DNA of 64,000 nt from Stieleria marina. Lineage in GTDB: Bacteria; Planctomycetota; Planctomycetia; Pirellulales; Pirellulaceae. The first letter of the stretch is position 1. Each line of letters begins with the position of its first letter. Of this stretch, positions 17,622 through 31,800 are shown piece after piece. The translations under genes and the position numbers were made by a program. Location of the stretch: contig CP036526.1 in NCBI GenBank assembly GCA_007741555.1, positions 1,364,001 through 1,428,000 of the forward strand, read 5' to 3'. The notes beneath the pieces were generated by a model. The model worked only from the letters and a program-made list of their open reading frames with translations, searched no databases and was not told the DNA's origin.

Positions 17622-18950
17622 TTACGCAGCAGCGCGATGTGAATTGGACACGACTATCAACGCTGCGACGGTTTTGTCCGTCGCACCGCAGTGTTCGTCG
17701 ATCACTTGCCGCGCGGCACGGCCCAGTGAATCGGCGGCAGGCACGTCACTGACGCATCGGCGAACAAAGTCGGTTAGTTCCGCCTTGTCGGCGACTCGCA
17801 CAGCACCATGGCCATCGATCAGGCGTTCTGCGATCTCGGCAAAGTTTTTGGTGTTGGGCCCAAACGAAACGGCACACCCGTATCCCGCTGGCTCCAGCAT
17901 ATTTTGTCCGCCACGATCACCAAAACTACCTCCGACCGTGGCAATTTGACAAACGCCCCACCAGTGCGGCAGTTCGCCGATGGTGTCAATCAAAATCGCG
18001 GTGTCTGCATCCCACTGGCTGTCGTAGAGTGAATGGTCGGTCGATCTTCGGTGGGCTTTCATTCCGTGGGCTTCGACCAGGCGAGCAACGGTATCGAAAC
18101 GTTCGGGATGCCTGGGGACAAGTATCAGACGCAATTCGGGATGCAAGGTTTTCAGTTCTTGATAGACACTCAGTCCGAGTTCTTCTTCGCCCTCCTGTGT
18201 GCTGCCAAACATCCAGACACGCTGCCACGGGTCAATGCCCGCCCACTGCTGCCGGGAAGCAACATCCGGAGTATTGCGATCCGTGGGAGCGTCATCAAAT
18301 TTGATCGAACCGGTCACGGCGATGTTCTTCGCAGGAGTTCCACACGATTCGAATCGCTCGGCACAGGTTTGGTCTTGGCTACCGACCCAGGTCAATCTTG
18401 CGAAAGTAGAACGAGTCAGTTTCGAGAATTTTTGATAGCCGCGGGCGCTTTTTTCGCTCAGCCTGGCGTTTACTACCATGATCGGTAGCTGCGATTCGTC
18501 GGCGATTCGGATCAAGTTAGGCCATAGTTCCAGCTCAGCCAAAATCAATTTTGACGGCTTCAGATTACGGAGAGTGCGACGCACGGCCCAAGTGAAATCG
18601 AGCGGGCAAAAGAACACAGCGTCTTCACCGAAATGTTTGACAGCTACGTCGTACCCAGTGTCCGTCGACGTGCTGATCGCAAAAACAGTGTCGGGGCTGC
18701 GTGCTCTTAGCTTTTCTACCAGCGAAGGCAGCAAGTTTACTTCGCCGACACTGACCGCATGCAACCAAAAACACTGTTTGGAATTTGCATTCAGTTTGGC
18801 AGCTTCGTGAATCTTTTGAGCGCCGCTGGGCGAGAGCCCCAGCAATTTGTTGGCGACACCGCGACGATAACGCCCGTGGCGAATGATCCGGTAGGCGACC
18901 ACGGGGGAAGCCAAAAACAGCGCTAGCGAGTAGATCAGATTGGCAAGCAT
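17622..18950 (-). CDS. waaA: 3-deoxy-D-manno-octulosonic acid (Kdo) transferase
   Basis: 442 residues, close to the family length (~425). WaaA transfers Kdo from CMP-Kdo to lipid A precursor at the inner membrane, the first step of LPS core assembly. The N-terminal helix (about 1-20) anchors it. Family motifs are plain: FWLHAVSVGEVN with the catalytic Glu at the end of the block, FFCPLDFTWAVRR, LILAELELWPNLI, VNARLSEKSARGYQKF, VTGSIKFD, and VGGSFGDRGGQNMLEPAGYG in the CMP-binding half. Its presence argues for an outer membrane with lipid A and Kdo in this organism. It follows secA on the same strand after a 180-base gap. Confidence 0.95.
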   Translation of the reverse strand: MLANLIYSLALFLASPVVAYRIIRHGRYRRGVANKLLGLSPSGAQKIHEAAKLNANSKQCFWLHAVSVGEVNLLPSLVEKLRARSPDTVFAISTSTDTGYDVAVKHFGEDAVFFCPLDFTWAVRRTLRNLKPSKLILAELELWPNLIRIADESQLPIMVVNARLSEKSARGYQKFSKLTRSTFARLTWVGSQDQTCAERFESCGTPAKNIAVTGSIKFDDAPTDRNTPDVASRQQWAGIDPWQRVWMFGSTQEGEEELGLSVYQELKTLHPELRLILVPRHPERFDTVARLVEAHGMKAHRRSTDHSLYDSQWDADTAILIDTIGELPHWWGVCQIATVGGSFGDRGGQNMLEPAGYGCAVSFGPNTKNFAEIAERLIDGHGAVRVADKAELTDFVRRCVSDVPAADSLGRAARQVIDEHCGATDKTVAALIVVSNSHRAAA

Positions 18951-19130
18951 CGGAATCCGTTCCCGTATTGTTCGTCATCACAGGTTGGCAAGTCGTCCCC
19001 CGCTGCCAAGCTCATACGCCTGAACTCCGAGCGGCTAACCCCGCGACGAAATCCGCACGTTTGGCTTCGCAGACCAAACGCCGCAGCAAAGGGCTGAAGC
19101 TAGTCGTCGGTCGACTTGCCGTCCGTTGTC

Positions 19131-22826
<3,696 letters not shown>

Positions 22827-23886
22827 ATGTGTGTGTTGCTCGCGACGGTGATCGCAAGTGCAAGGTCGGTGAAAATTTGGCTTAGCAACTCAGAAGACGC
22901 CGCTAAACAATCGTTCTAGTGAAAATCGTCAATTACGTTTCGGTAGCGGCAGTCGCCAGCCGGTCGAAAGCAAAACCGTGTTGGCTATCGAACCGAAAAT
23001 CTGGCGAACCGTCTGTCAAACTATTCGCTCCAACATCAGCAGTCTTGCCTATCGACTTTTGCTGCCGAACTCAGGTTCATTTTTCGACGTCGATTGATCT
23101 TTGTTCTTGCCGAGAGAAAGCTACCATTGCCGCTGGGGCGGGCGTTCGCGACGTAGGTCCAAGGTGTTCCTGCGCGCGATCCAAATGGTGTCCCTAAATG
23201 ACTCCAGGGATTAAGGTTAGGTGTTCTAGGAAAACCGGTCAACTGCGTTTGAGCGTCACTCGCTGAACCATGTGTACCAATGTTTTTAGATCAGATTGGA
23301 TGCTCGTCGGGACGGTTTTCGACAAGTCGTCGGCCGGGCGGCAGAACGTTTTCTCCGCTGTCGCCTAACTTGTGTAGCGGCAATGGTTTGGGGCGTATCG
23401 CAGCAAGCCTGTCGGGCCGGATTCGAGAGTCTTTTGTCGTCGAATCGAAGCTTTCGTCCCAGTAAATCAGCGTACCGGCCTGCGAAACATTTGGCCAAGC
23501 GGACGGCAACGGCATCGCTGGCCAGAGCTGTTGGAGAACCCACGCGACAGCTCGCTGCGAAGATAGGGGGTTTGGGCGGCTCGTTGATTCAATGTTGGTC
23601 GCGAAGCAGCTGAAGCTTTACTGAACGTTTGCAGGGCCCTTGCTTTGATTTTGCGAGGTGACAGCTTTCTGATTTGGCCATCAATTCGACGACCGAGCGG
23701 AGCACGCTTAAGATAAGCGTTGTCTTTTCTTGCTCACTGTATCCCTGGTGAACCTCCAGATTCCGGGTGAACCTCCCACCAGAGTGTGTTTGCCAACCCA
23801 GAGTGTTCGGCGGGTTTGTGCGCACCTAATGCAATTGACGCTTCCCATCTTGCCGCTTCACAAATTAGCCAGCGATCTAACCTGCG
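22827..23886. other. Long intergenic region, no recognised gene
   Basis: About 1060 bases between the divergent secA and CHAT-like starts. Both promoters should lie here. Open frames of 60-100 codons exist on both strands but overlap each other, are Arg-rich and lack ribosome binding sites or recognisable motifs, so I do not call them. No tRNA or strong hairpin was seen. Confidence 0.5.
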
Positions 23887-26800
23887 ATGCAATCTTTTCC
23901 TGAAGCCAAGCACCTAGAGCCCGAGCAACTGTCGCTCCTAGGGCTCCCCCGGCTCTTTACCGCTGGCGTCCTGCTGACGGTCCTACATGCCACTTGTGCG
24001 GTTTCTTTACTGGCCCAGGGTGGCGGGCTGGGAGGAGGATTGGGTGGGTTTGAGCCCAGTTCGTCGTATCCGTCGGACACCTACTTCGAAGGCTTGCAGT
24101 ACTATCGCGACGGAGATTTGCCAACGGCGGTTCGTGCCTTCGACGCAGCGCTGAGGGATACGCGGCTAGACATCAACGGGCGATGGATCGACGCGATTCC
24201 TGTCTACGCAATGATGGCCGAATGCAACTGGCATTTAGGCGACCTGGCTGCGGCGCACCAGAACTTGGACAACGTTTACCGGTTAGCCGTTGCGCATCGC
24301 GGTTGGCTTGGTCAACCCGAATGGGCATCGGTATTGCAAGGCGGCGCTGTTACATCACGTCCGCCTGGTCTCTGGCCTGCAGCGACCGCGGTCAATCGAT
24401 TGCCAATTAAAAGTCGATTGAAATTCATGTCGGGTGAATTGCTTACGGAGCAGGTCATCGCTCGTGGCGGCAGAATCGAAGAGCGGAATATCAAGATCGT
24501 CAACGTCGTCGAAATCATGCGTGGTCTGGCCGTCGCATCGTATCGCCGCCGAATGCTACTAGGGCCGCTTGCCGAACAAGATCCGCTGACAAGCGAAGCC
24601 TTGGATTCAACCAAGTATCCCGCAGGACTTCAGATTCCGGTTGCGCGGACGTTGATTGGTGCGATGCGAGCGACCGAACGGTTTTCCAACCACGATGACA
24701 AGCAGTGCCTAGCTGATGCGTCGAAGTCCAGCGTGTTTAACAACAGTGCGCATCCGTTGTCACCCCTGGCGATGCTTTGCCAAGCGTCCGTGATCGCGGA
24801 AAGCGACAAGCCTGTCATGGCCGTCCCGCTCGCTGTCGGCGTGGCGAACATGGCTGCCAATTTGGGGCAGTACGAATATGTTGGCGAAGCGATGCAGTTG
24901 GCTGCTGGTTGCGTCGACGAAACACAGGCAGGAACAATTCGTGATGCGTCGGCAGTCGCGGCAACTGCCCTACTGCGCAAATCACGACTTGCATCGATGC
25001 ATTGCATGATCGCCGGCGCCGATGCCGCGGTGACTGCGGCGGATCTCAACTCTGCCGAAAAAATGCTGGCCGAGGCTCAAGCAATGGCGGCCAGGCGTGA
25101 TGTGGTGCAACCGCGTCTGCAAGCCTACGGGGCTTATGTCGCCGCCCGCATCGCGGCGGCTCAGGGAGGTTCGATCGGCGTTAACCAAGCGTCCGAAGTG
25201 GACAAAGCGATGGCTTTGATGCGTGAGTTTGCACTGAACCGAAAGAATCGCAATCGTCCGCTGATTTCGATGCCGCGGATTTACCAGTTGCAAATGATTG
25301 GGCAATCCATTGGCAAACAGTTGGGCGGTGAATCAAGTGATAGGCTGCTGGAAAAATACTGCCACAATCCCCCGATCGAACTTTGGCGACGAGATCCTGT
25401 CGATGCGTTGTCATCCATGATGATCGACCGCACGTTGCCAAATACTGCCAGGCTGGAAATCGCTGCGGCTGGCAAAATGGGGCCCGAAGTATTGGCCAGG
25501 ATGGACGACTTGCTTCGCCATCGGTTCGAACGGCGGCTTGCTCTCGGCGGCCGTCTGACTCAGGTGCGTTCCCTGGCTCGCGGTGATGACGCTACGATCG
25601 GAAAAGAGGCCGCTAGTTTCCGCAACAAGGCAACCGGTGGGATCAAGACGCTTCGGGCAGCAGTTTTGGCGCCCCCGCCCGCTGGAGTGGATGGCGTCAT
25701 GTTGGCTGCCAGACAAATGGAGTCTTTGGCGACTCAAGTGGCACTGAGCCGGATTAATTTGCCAGACACGATGTTGCCTCCGCTGCAGTACAAGACTGCG
25801 ATCGCGCGCATTCCCCGCGACACCGGTTTGTTGACCTTTTTAAGTGTCAACAAACGCTTGTACGCAACGTTGGCCGCCGAAGGAAAGGTTCAGTTTTGGT
25901 CCGTAGGAAGCGTCAATCGAATCCCCGCAGAGATTGGGCGTTTGTTGAAAGCCGTCGGTGTTGGCAAGCTGCGAGGAAACCGAATGCCCGAGGACGATTC
26001 GTGGCGAAAGGATGCCGTGAAGCTGCGGCGACATTTGTTCCCTGACGACATGACCATTACGACGCAAAAATTCAAGCATCTGGTGATCGTGCCAGACAGT
26101 TCGCTGTGGTACTTGCCGTTTGAGATGTTGCCGCTGGGGGACGAGACATCGGATTTGATCGGCGACCAAATCAGTGTCCGTTATGCCGCGACGCCGGGGC
26201 TGGCATTTCACCCGACCGGCATGCCCGCGACCAGTGATGTGGTTGCGATCGCAGCCGACAAGTTCTTTGCACCACGCGACATCGAACTCAATGAATCGAT
26301 GACTCAATCGCTGGCCGATGCCGTAACGGATTCGATCCGGCTTCCACAGGATCTGAATTTGCCGACCGGCTTGCTGACGGACAAAGTAGGGCACTTGTTG
26401 GTGACGGCCCCCAGTGTGCCAAATCTTTCCAGTCCGTTTGCCATCAGTGTCGCAACGTATGACCAAAAACTGCCCGATGGAACGCTGGGAGCTTGGATGC
26501 GTTTCCCCGCCAAAGTACCGGAGTCCGTCTTGCTTCCTGGTTTTCGATCGGCAGCGGATGGCGCCAAATTGGGCGGTGGTGAAGAACTGTTTTTGACGAT
26601 TTGTGCACTGCAGTCGGCCGGAGTTCGCAACGTGATGATCAGTCGTTGGATCGTGGGCGGCGAGTCTACGGCGATCGCACTCCGCGAAATGCTGCAGGAG
26701 CTGCCGTTTTCTGGAATGCTGGCCTCATGGACTCGAGCCAGGGCAATTCTCAGACGCAGTGAATTGGACCCGGCGGCTGAGCCATTGCTGACCAAAGCGG

Positions 26801-26922
26801 ATCAGGAAATCACCGAACTTAGCGGTGACCAGCCGTTTTTTTGGGCTGGCTATGTGATTGCTGCTCCGTTTAGCGAATCGGAATTGAATCCGCCCGGTGC
26901 GGGACCAACAAATCAGCCGTAG
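23887..26922 (+). CDS. Secreted CHAT-like protein lacking the catalytic pair, with helical repeats
   Basis: 1011 residues. A hydrophobic segment at about 20-43 ending LLAQGGG is a likely signal peptide after a long, charged N-terminus. Residues about 60-130 contain TPR-like helices (GLQYYRDGDLPTAVRAFDAAL), and further helices run to about 640. The last 370 residues have the CHAT (caspase HetF-associated) layout: FKHLVIVPDSSLWYLPFEMLPL, then the usual strand/helix order ending GVRNVMISRWIVGGESTAIALREM. The position normally held by the HG of the catalytic His motif reads GHLLVTAPS, and the CxTG motif reads LPGFRSAADG, so His and Cys both seem to be missing. No ribosome binding site is obvious. 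Probably a non-catalytic scaffold. Confidence 0.8.
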   Translation: MQSFPEAKHLEPEQLSLLGLPRLFTAGVLLTVLHATCAVSLLAQGGGLGGGLGGFEPSSSYPSDTYFEGLQYYRDGDLPTAVRAFDAALRDTRLDINGRWIDAIPVYAMMAECNWHLGDLAAAHQNLDNVYRLAVAHRGWLGQPEWASVLQGGAVTSRPPGLWPAATAVNRLPIKSRLKFMSGELLTEQVIARGGRIEERNIKIVNVVEIMRGLAVASYRRRMLLGPLAEQDPLTSEALDSTKYPAGLQIPVARTLIGAMRATERFSNHDDKQCLADASKSSVFNNSAHPLSPLAMLCQASVIAESDKPVMAVPLAVGVANMAANLGQYEYVGEAMQLAAGCVDETQAGTIRDASAVAATALLRKSRLASMHCMIAGADAAVTAADLNSAEKMLAEAQAMAARRDVVQPRLQAYGAYVAARIAAAQGGSIGVNQASEVDKAMALMREFALNRKNRNRPLISMPRIYQLQMIGQSIGKQLGGESSDRLLEKYCHNPPIELWRRDPVDALSSMMIDRTLPNTARLEIAAAGKMGPEVLARMDDLLRHRFERRLALGGRLTQVRSLARGDDATIGKEAASFRNKATGGIKTLRAAVLAPPPAGVDGVMLAARQMESLATQVALSRINLPDTMLPPLQYKTAIARIPRDTGLLTFLSVNKRLYATLAAEGKVQFWSVGSVNRIPAEIGRLLKAVGVGKLRGNRMPEDDSWRKDAVKLRRHLFPDDMTITTQKFKHLVIVPDSSLWYLPFEMLPLGDETSDLIGDQISVRYAATPGLAFHPTGMPATSDVVAIAADKFFAPRDIELNESMTQSLADAVTDSIRLPQDLNLPTGLLTDKVGHLLVTAPSVPNLSSPFAISVATYDQKLPDGTLGAWMRFPAKVPESVLLPGFRSAADGAKLGGGEELFLTICALQSAGVRNVMISRWIVGGESTAIALREMLQELPFSGMLASWTRARAILRRSELDPAAEPLLTKADQEITELSGDQPFFWAGYVIAAPFSESELNPPGAGPTNQP

Positions 26923-26975
26923 CATTCGCTTCGTTCCCGTCAGCGAGGCAGTCGCAGAAAGTCCCCTGGGCGTGT

Positions 26976-27003
26976 CGTATTCGCACGGATTCGTGCGAAT
27001 ACG
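26976..27003 (+). repeat. Perfect 12-bp inverted repeat after the CHAT-like gene
   Basis: CGTATTCGCACG and its exact complement are separated by GATT. It lies 54 bases after the stop codon and 125 bases before the oxidoreductase gene. It may be a terminator without a T tract, or a processing or protein-binding site. Confidence 0.6.
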
Positions 27004-27127
27004 TTGGATTTGATGAGTCATCGGTCGGGCAAAGACGGATATCAAAATTGACTGCGCAGGCGGCTACGATATCGATTAAAATCTTGACCCACCAAATCAG
27101 ATATTCTCTCCAAATTTCGAGATCAGA

Positions 27128-28570
27128 ATGACCAAGCTAAATCGTCGCCAAATTCTCTCTGCCGGTGTGGCAGCTGGCGTGATGACTTCGTTGCCAGCCA
27201 AACCACTTCGAGCCGCCAATCCTAACGGTGAAATCAATCTAGGTTTTATCAGTTGTGGCGGTCGTGCAAATGGACTGATGGGACAATTCAGCAACGTGTC
27301 GGGCGTCAACATCGCGGGACTTTGTGACGTCGACGAAAAACGCGTGGCGGGTGCAAAGAAAAAGTACTCCAAGGCCGATACATGGACCGACATGCGAGAC
27401 ATGCTGTCCAATGCCAACATCGATGCGGTCGTTGTTTCGACCTGCAATCACTGGCACTGCTTAGCCGCCATTTGGGCGATGGAAGCCGGCAAACACGTCT
27501 ACGTCGAAAAACCTCTTTCGCACAGTCAATGGGAAGGTAAGCAGACGGTTGCCGCTGCCAGGAAGTACAACCGAATTTGCCAGATCGGAACGCAGCAACG
27601 AAGCGATCCGATGCAAGCAGAAATCAAAAAGTTCTTGCACGAAGAAAAGGGGCTTGGCGAAATCAAGTCGGCTCGTGTGAACCGCTACGGTGTGCGTCCG
27701 TCGATCGGCAAATTGGACAAGCCGCTGGAGATCGAAAAGAACATCGCCTACGACTTGTGGCTTGGCCCAGCTCAAGACGAACCCATTTATCGCAAATCCT
27801 TGCACTACGATTGGCACTGGGATTGGAACACCGGTTCGGGAGAAATGGGCAACTGGGGCGTTCACGTCTTGGATGATTGTCGCAACAACATTTTCCAAGA
27901 CAGCGTGTCACTTCCCAAACGCATTTTTGGCGGTGGCGGACGAGTCGGGCTGGGAGACGCTGGCGAGACTCCGAACGTTCATTTCTGTTATTTCGACACC
28001 GGATCGATTCCCGTTGTGATCGGACTATCGAACTTGCCAGCAGCTCCTGGTGGCAAGAAAAGCCCGGCGCATCCTGGTCCTAGCAGCGGCTACGTGGCTT
28101 ACTGCGAAGGGGGGCGTTTTGAAGGCCAACGTGGTGGCGGCGCGGCGTACGATAACGACGGAAAAAAGATTAAACAGTTCAAAGGTAACGCCGGCAACGT
28201 CGTTCACATGGCGAACTTCATCGATGCCGTAAGGCAGCATGATCGTTCGATCCAAAACGCCGAAATCGCAGTCGGCAACGACAGCACGGGCTGGTGCAAC
28301 TTGGCCAACATTGCTGCTCGAACCGAAAGCAATTTTTCCTTTGATGATGCCAAAGCAATCGACATTCCTGAGTGGAATTCGTTGCTAAAGGAAATGGAAT
28401 CTCATTTAGGAGCCCACGGTATGAAGTTGGATGGTGGCGAGATCAGCCTGAGCAACGTGTTGGAATTGGATCCGGAAACCGAACAGTTTGTCGGTGACAA
28501 CGCAGAATCGGGCAACCAGTTCCTCAAGCGAGATTACCGTAAGGGTTACAAAGTGCCGGAAATCGTCTAA
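27128..28570 (+). CDS. Gfo/Idh/MocA family oxidoreductase with Tat signal
   Basis: 480 residues. The N-terminus NRRQILSAGVAAGVMTSLPA is a twin-arginine signal. The nucleotide-binding domain reads LGFISCGGRANGLMGQF, LCDVDEKRV, and the family motif VYVEKPLSHSQWEGKQTV with the EKP lysine. A second alpha/beta domain follows (residues about 170-400). The family reduces or dehydrogenates sugars and related alcohols with NAD(P). Planctomycetes carry many Tat-exported members tied to degradation of complex sugars. The substrate cannot be read here. A strong terminator follows at 28614. Confidence 0.94.
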   Translation: MTKLNRRQILSAGVAAGVMTSLPAKPLRAANPNGEINLGFISCGGRANGLMGQFSNVSGVNIAGLCDVDEKRVAGAKKKYSKADTWTDMRDMLSNANIDAVVVSTCNHWHCLAAIWAMEAGKHVYVEKPLSHSQWEGKQTVAAARKYNRICQIGTQQRSDPMQAEIKKFLHEEKGLGEIKSARVNRYGVRPSIGKLDKPLEIEKNIAYDLWLGPAQDEPIYRKSLHYDWHWDWNTGSGEMGNWGVHVLDDCRNNIFQDSVSLPKRIFGGGGRVGLGDAGETPNVHFCYFDTGSIPVVIGLSNLPAAPGGKKSPAHPGPSSGYVAYCEGGRFEGQRGGGAAYDNDGKKIKQFKGNAGNVVHMANFIDAVRQHDRSIQNAEIAVGNDSTGWCNLANIAARTESNFSFDDAKAIDIPEWNSLLKEMESHLGAHGMKLDGGEISLSNVLELDPETEQFVGDNAESGNQFLKRDYRKGYKVPEIV

Positions 28571-28613
28571 CGCGAAAATCGAACCGGTCGCGTTTCGATT
28601 GCCTCCGTTCATA

Positions 28614-28647
28614 GGGCGACCATCCTTGATGTTGGTCGCCCTTTTTT
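28614..28647 (+). terminator. Rho-independent terminator after the oxidoreductase gene
   Basis: GGGCGACCA and TGGTCGCCC pair around a ten-base loop, followed at once by six T residues. It lies 43 bases after the stop codon. Confidence 0.92.
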
Positions 28648-28869
28648 CGTATGTGCGAGGCGGTGGTCCATGAGACGTGCGAAGGAGTGAGGCCTGTCAC
28701 TGCAATGACCAGATGGCAGGTGTTTTGGAAATGCCCTCCGGCTATACAGCATTGCAGTGATTTCTTTGCAAGCGTAGCACTGCGAATCGGAAAAAGTCCG
28801 CGTGATTTATTTCGCCGGAGCGACTTTTATGGTGTGGGAATCTTTGTAACGGCACGGAGGAAATTGCTT

Positions 28870-31800
28870 ATGAGTCGCCAAGTCGTCAATGCGATCGGAC
28901 TGATGCTGATTGTAGCTGGCATTCTGGGGCCTTCGGCGGTACGACTACGGGCTAGTGACTTGGTTTCGGCGACGCTATTTCCTGAATCGGTTCTCGCGAA
29001 GAATGGGCCTCGGGTGCTTCGCGACGCAAATCAACTTCTTCCCGACGAACGTTTCGAAACGCTCGTTCGCTGGGTGTTGCCGACGAAGTTGCATGGGTTT
29101 CGGGTGCAAGGATGGTTTTCCGATTCGCGTGTCCGCAAAAGGGATCCTGTACAGGGCAACCGCCTGCTGGTCGGCGGCGAACCCGAGTCGACATCGCTCG
29201 CTTTGGTCCGGTCGGCCGTCGAAACTGGCCGACAAAAAGAACTCACCCAGAAGATCGCGGGGGCGTCGGCGCCGACGCAGGCTGATCGACGAAGCCAAGC
29301 AGCGCTCTTGGCTCTGTTGGCTCTCGAAACTGAATCCCCCAATCATTGTCTGGCGCCTATCGAGGCCTTATTGGACCATTCGGATCAACCGCTGCACGAC
29401 TGTTGGCCTGAGTTGTTAGTCGCTCAACGTCTGTCACAAATGATTGCTAACGCGGTTTCGGAAACAACGCCGGACATCCCTGTGGAATCTCTAGAGTCAT
29501 CGCGTGCTGCGATGGAAGAATTGCTGCTAGAGTTGCAGCCCAAGGCGCGAGCCGACAGCGACAGCGTGGAAGCGGCGCACTTACTTCGCCTGTTGTCGGA
29601 GATCAGGGGATTTCGCAGGTCCGTGAACAACGGGAAAGGCGATGCCGACGAAAAACGTGAGCTTAGAAATTGGCACGCCGTCGATCGCGTGGGAGAAACC
29701 AGTCTCTCAAGTGGTCGCCCTTTGGGACGTTGGGAAACAAGCGGCGGGCAAGTCACGTGCACCAGTAGCCACGAGTGCGAAAGTCTGTACTACGCGGTGC
29801 CTTTGCGAGGGGATTTCCAGGTCGAGGCCGAGGTGTCGAGTTCTCCTTTCGCTCGTGGGCACTTTGCCTGGGGTGGCGACTGGGTTGCCGTATCCGACAT
29901 CAACCAAGTGCGGACGGGAGGCTATTCGTCCGAGGATCAGCCCATTGTCCTGCCGCAACCGTTGACCGAGATGGACGAATGGTCTCGGTATCGCATGGTG
30001 GTAAAAGACCAGATCGTGTCGGTGTGGTGGAATGGGCGATTGGTTCAGCAGTACTCCGTCACTCAGGACTGCGATCCTTGGTTGTCGATGCGAAACAGTT
30101 GGATGGACAAAAGCCGTTTTCGAAACGTGCGGATCACAGGCAACCCGACAATCCCAACGAAAATCAATTTGCTCAGTGGCAGTGATTTGCGATCCTGGAA
30201 ATCGTTCCACTCCAGCGACTCGTGGAGGCAGACCGATGGGGCCGATGGTGAATTGGTCTCCGATCGTATCGCGGAATTTCGATCTGGCGTTTATGCGCCC
30301 AGCCTTTTGTATTACCACCGTCCCGTGTTAGAAGACGGCGAGATTGGGTACGAGTTTTTTTATGAACTGCAGACTTCGATCGTACATCCGGCGATCGGAG
30401 ATACTGTGTTGCTGATCGACGAATCTAGCGTGCGGCTTCATCGCACTGATCAGGCTGGCAGTCGCATCGAGTCACTCTCTGCCGCCCCAGCAAAGAAACT
30501 GTCGCTTCACGTGGGGCAGTGGAACAAAGCGGTCGTGTCGTTTGTCGGCGATACAGCCAAGTTGTTGATCAATGGTCAAGCTGTCAAAACGCTTGAGTTG
30601 TCGTCATCGAATCGGCGCACGTTTGGTCTGTTCCACTTCGCCGACCAAACCGATGCACGCGTTCGCGATATCACTTGGAAAGGAAGTTGGGCAACGCAAT
30701 TGCCAGCACTCGCCGATCAGGAGTTGGCCGAATCACCGCATGAATGTCTGGCCGGGCTGGAGGGATTGACCGAATGGATCAAGCACGACTTTGCAGCCCT
30801 TGGTGTGCCGAAGAAGCGGTTCAATTTAGTCGGTGGGACTGTCAACAAGAACGTCGAGGAGGAATTTGCGGGCGTTCGAGTTACCCCGGTTGCCGACGGA
30901 ACGTGGCGAAGAATTTGTTTGCAACTTGCCACGCCGATCTATGGTGATTTTGATGCGACTTTGTCGTTCGAGGAGCTGCGTTTTCAGTTTGGGACGTCCG
31001 ACTATCTCGACATGGAATTACGTGCGATCGATTCATCGGGACAGGAATTTAAAGCCACCCGTCAGAAGCACAAATCGAACCAGCACTTCTATGCCAAGCT
31101 GGATCAGCAAATGCCTGACGGGGAGTGGGCGACTGCTTACAAGGGACTTCGTGACGAATCGACCAGCGGCAGGTTGCGACTTATCCGTCGAGGCGACATG
31201 TGCCACATGCTGATTTCGCACCAGGATTCTCCAAATTTTCATTGGTGCGGAAGCCAGCCGATGTTGTCGGCCGACAGCGTCGTACGACTTGAAGTGTTTG
31301 TCAAAAACGCCGGCGGCGGTTCAACATCGGTACTTCTCAAGTCATTGCTGCTTCGCTCCAACAGCCAAGCCGAAGCGAAGAACCGTGACCTGCGAATCTC
31401 AGGTCTTGAGACCTACCTTCATCGACTAAAAGATGTCAACTCGCGAACGTTCTCCGTTTTCGGGATTCCTGATTTCGATATGTCGGGGCATGCCGTCGTG
31501 ACCGACGACGGGCTAGTGACCACATCGCCCGGTGCGACTCAATCGTCAGTTCTGACCTGGAAGCCACCGGTTCAAGGCGACTTTGACGTGTCGGTCACGC
31601 TCAATGCCGAGGAACTTCGGTCGGGGAACGCGGCGCTGCAGTTTTCGATTAGCGATCAGCAGCAGATGCAAGTCGATTTGTCTGCTTTGGCCGATGGAAA
31701 CCTTCGCATCGGAAGCGACGTTTTGCTGACCGATGACGAACCTGTGGTGATTCGGCGTGGTCCGCAGTTCGTTGATCTTCGCTTGATCAGAATTCAAAAG

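Noticed and set aside
23286-23613. Overlapping frames on both strands in the secA/CHAT intergenic region
   Set aside because: Arg-rich, mutually overlapping, no ribosome binding site and no recognisable domain.
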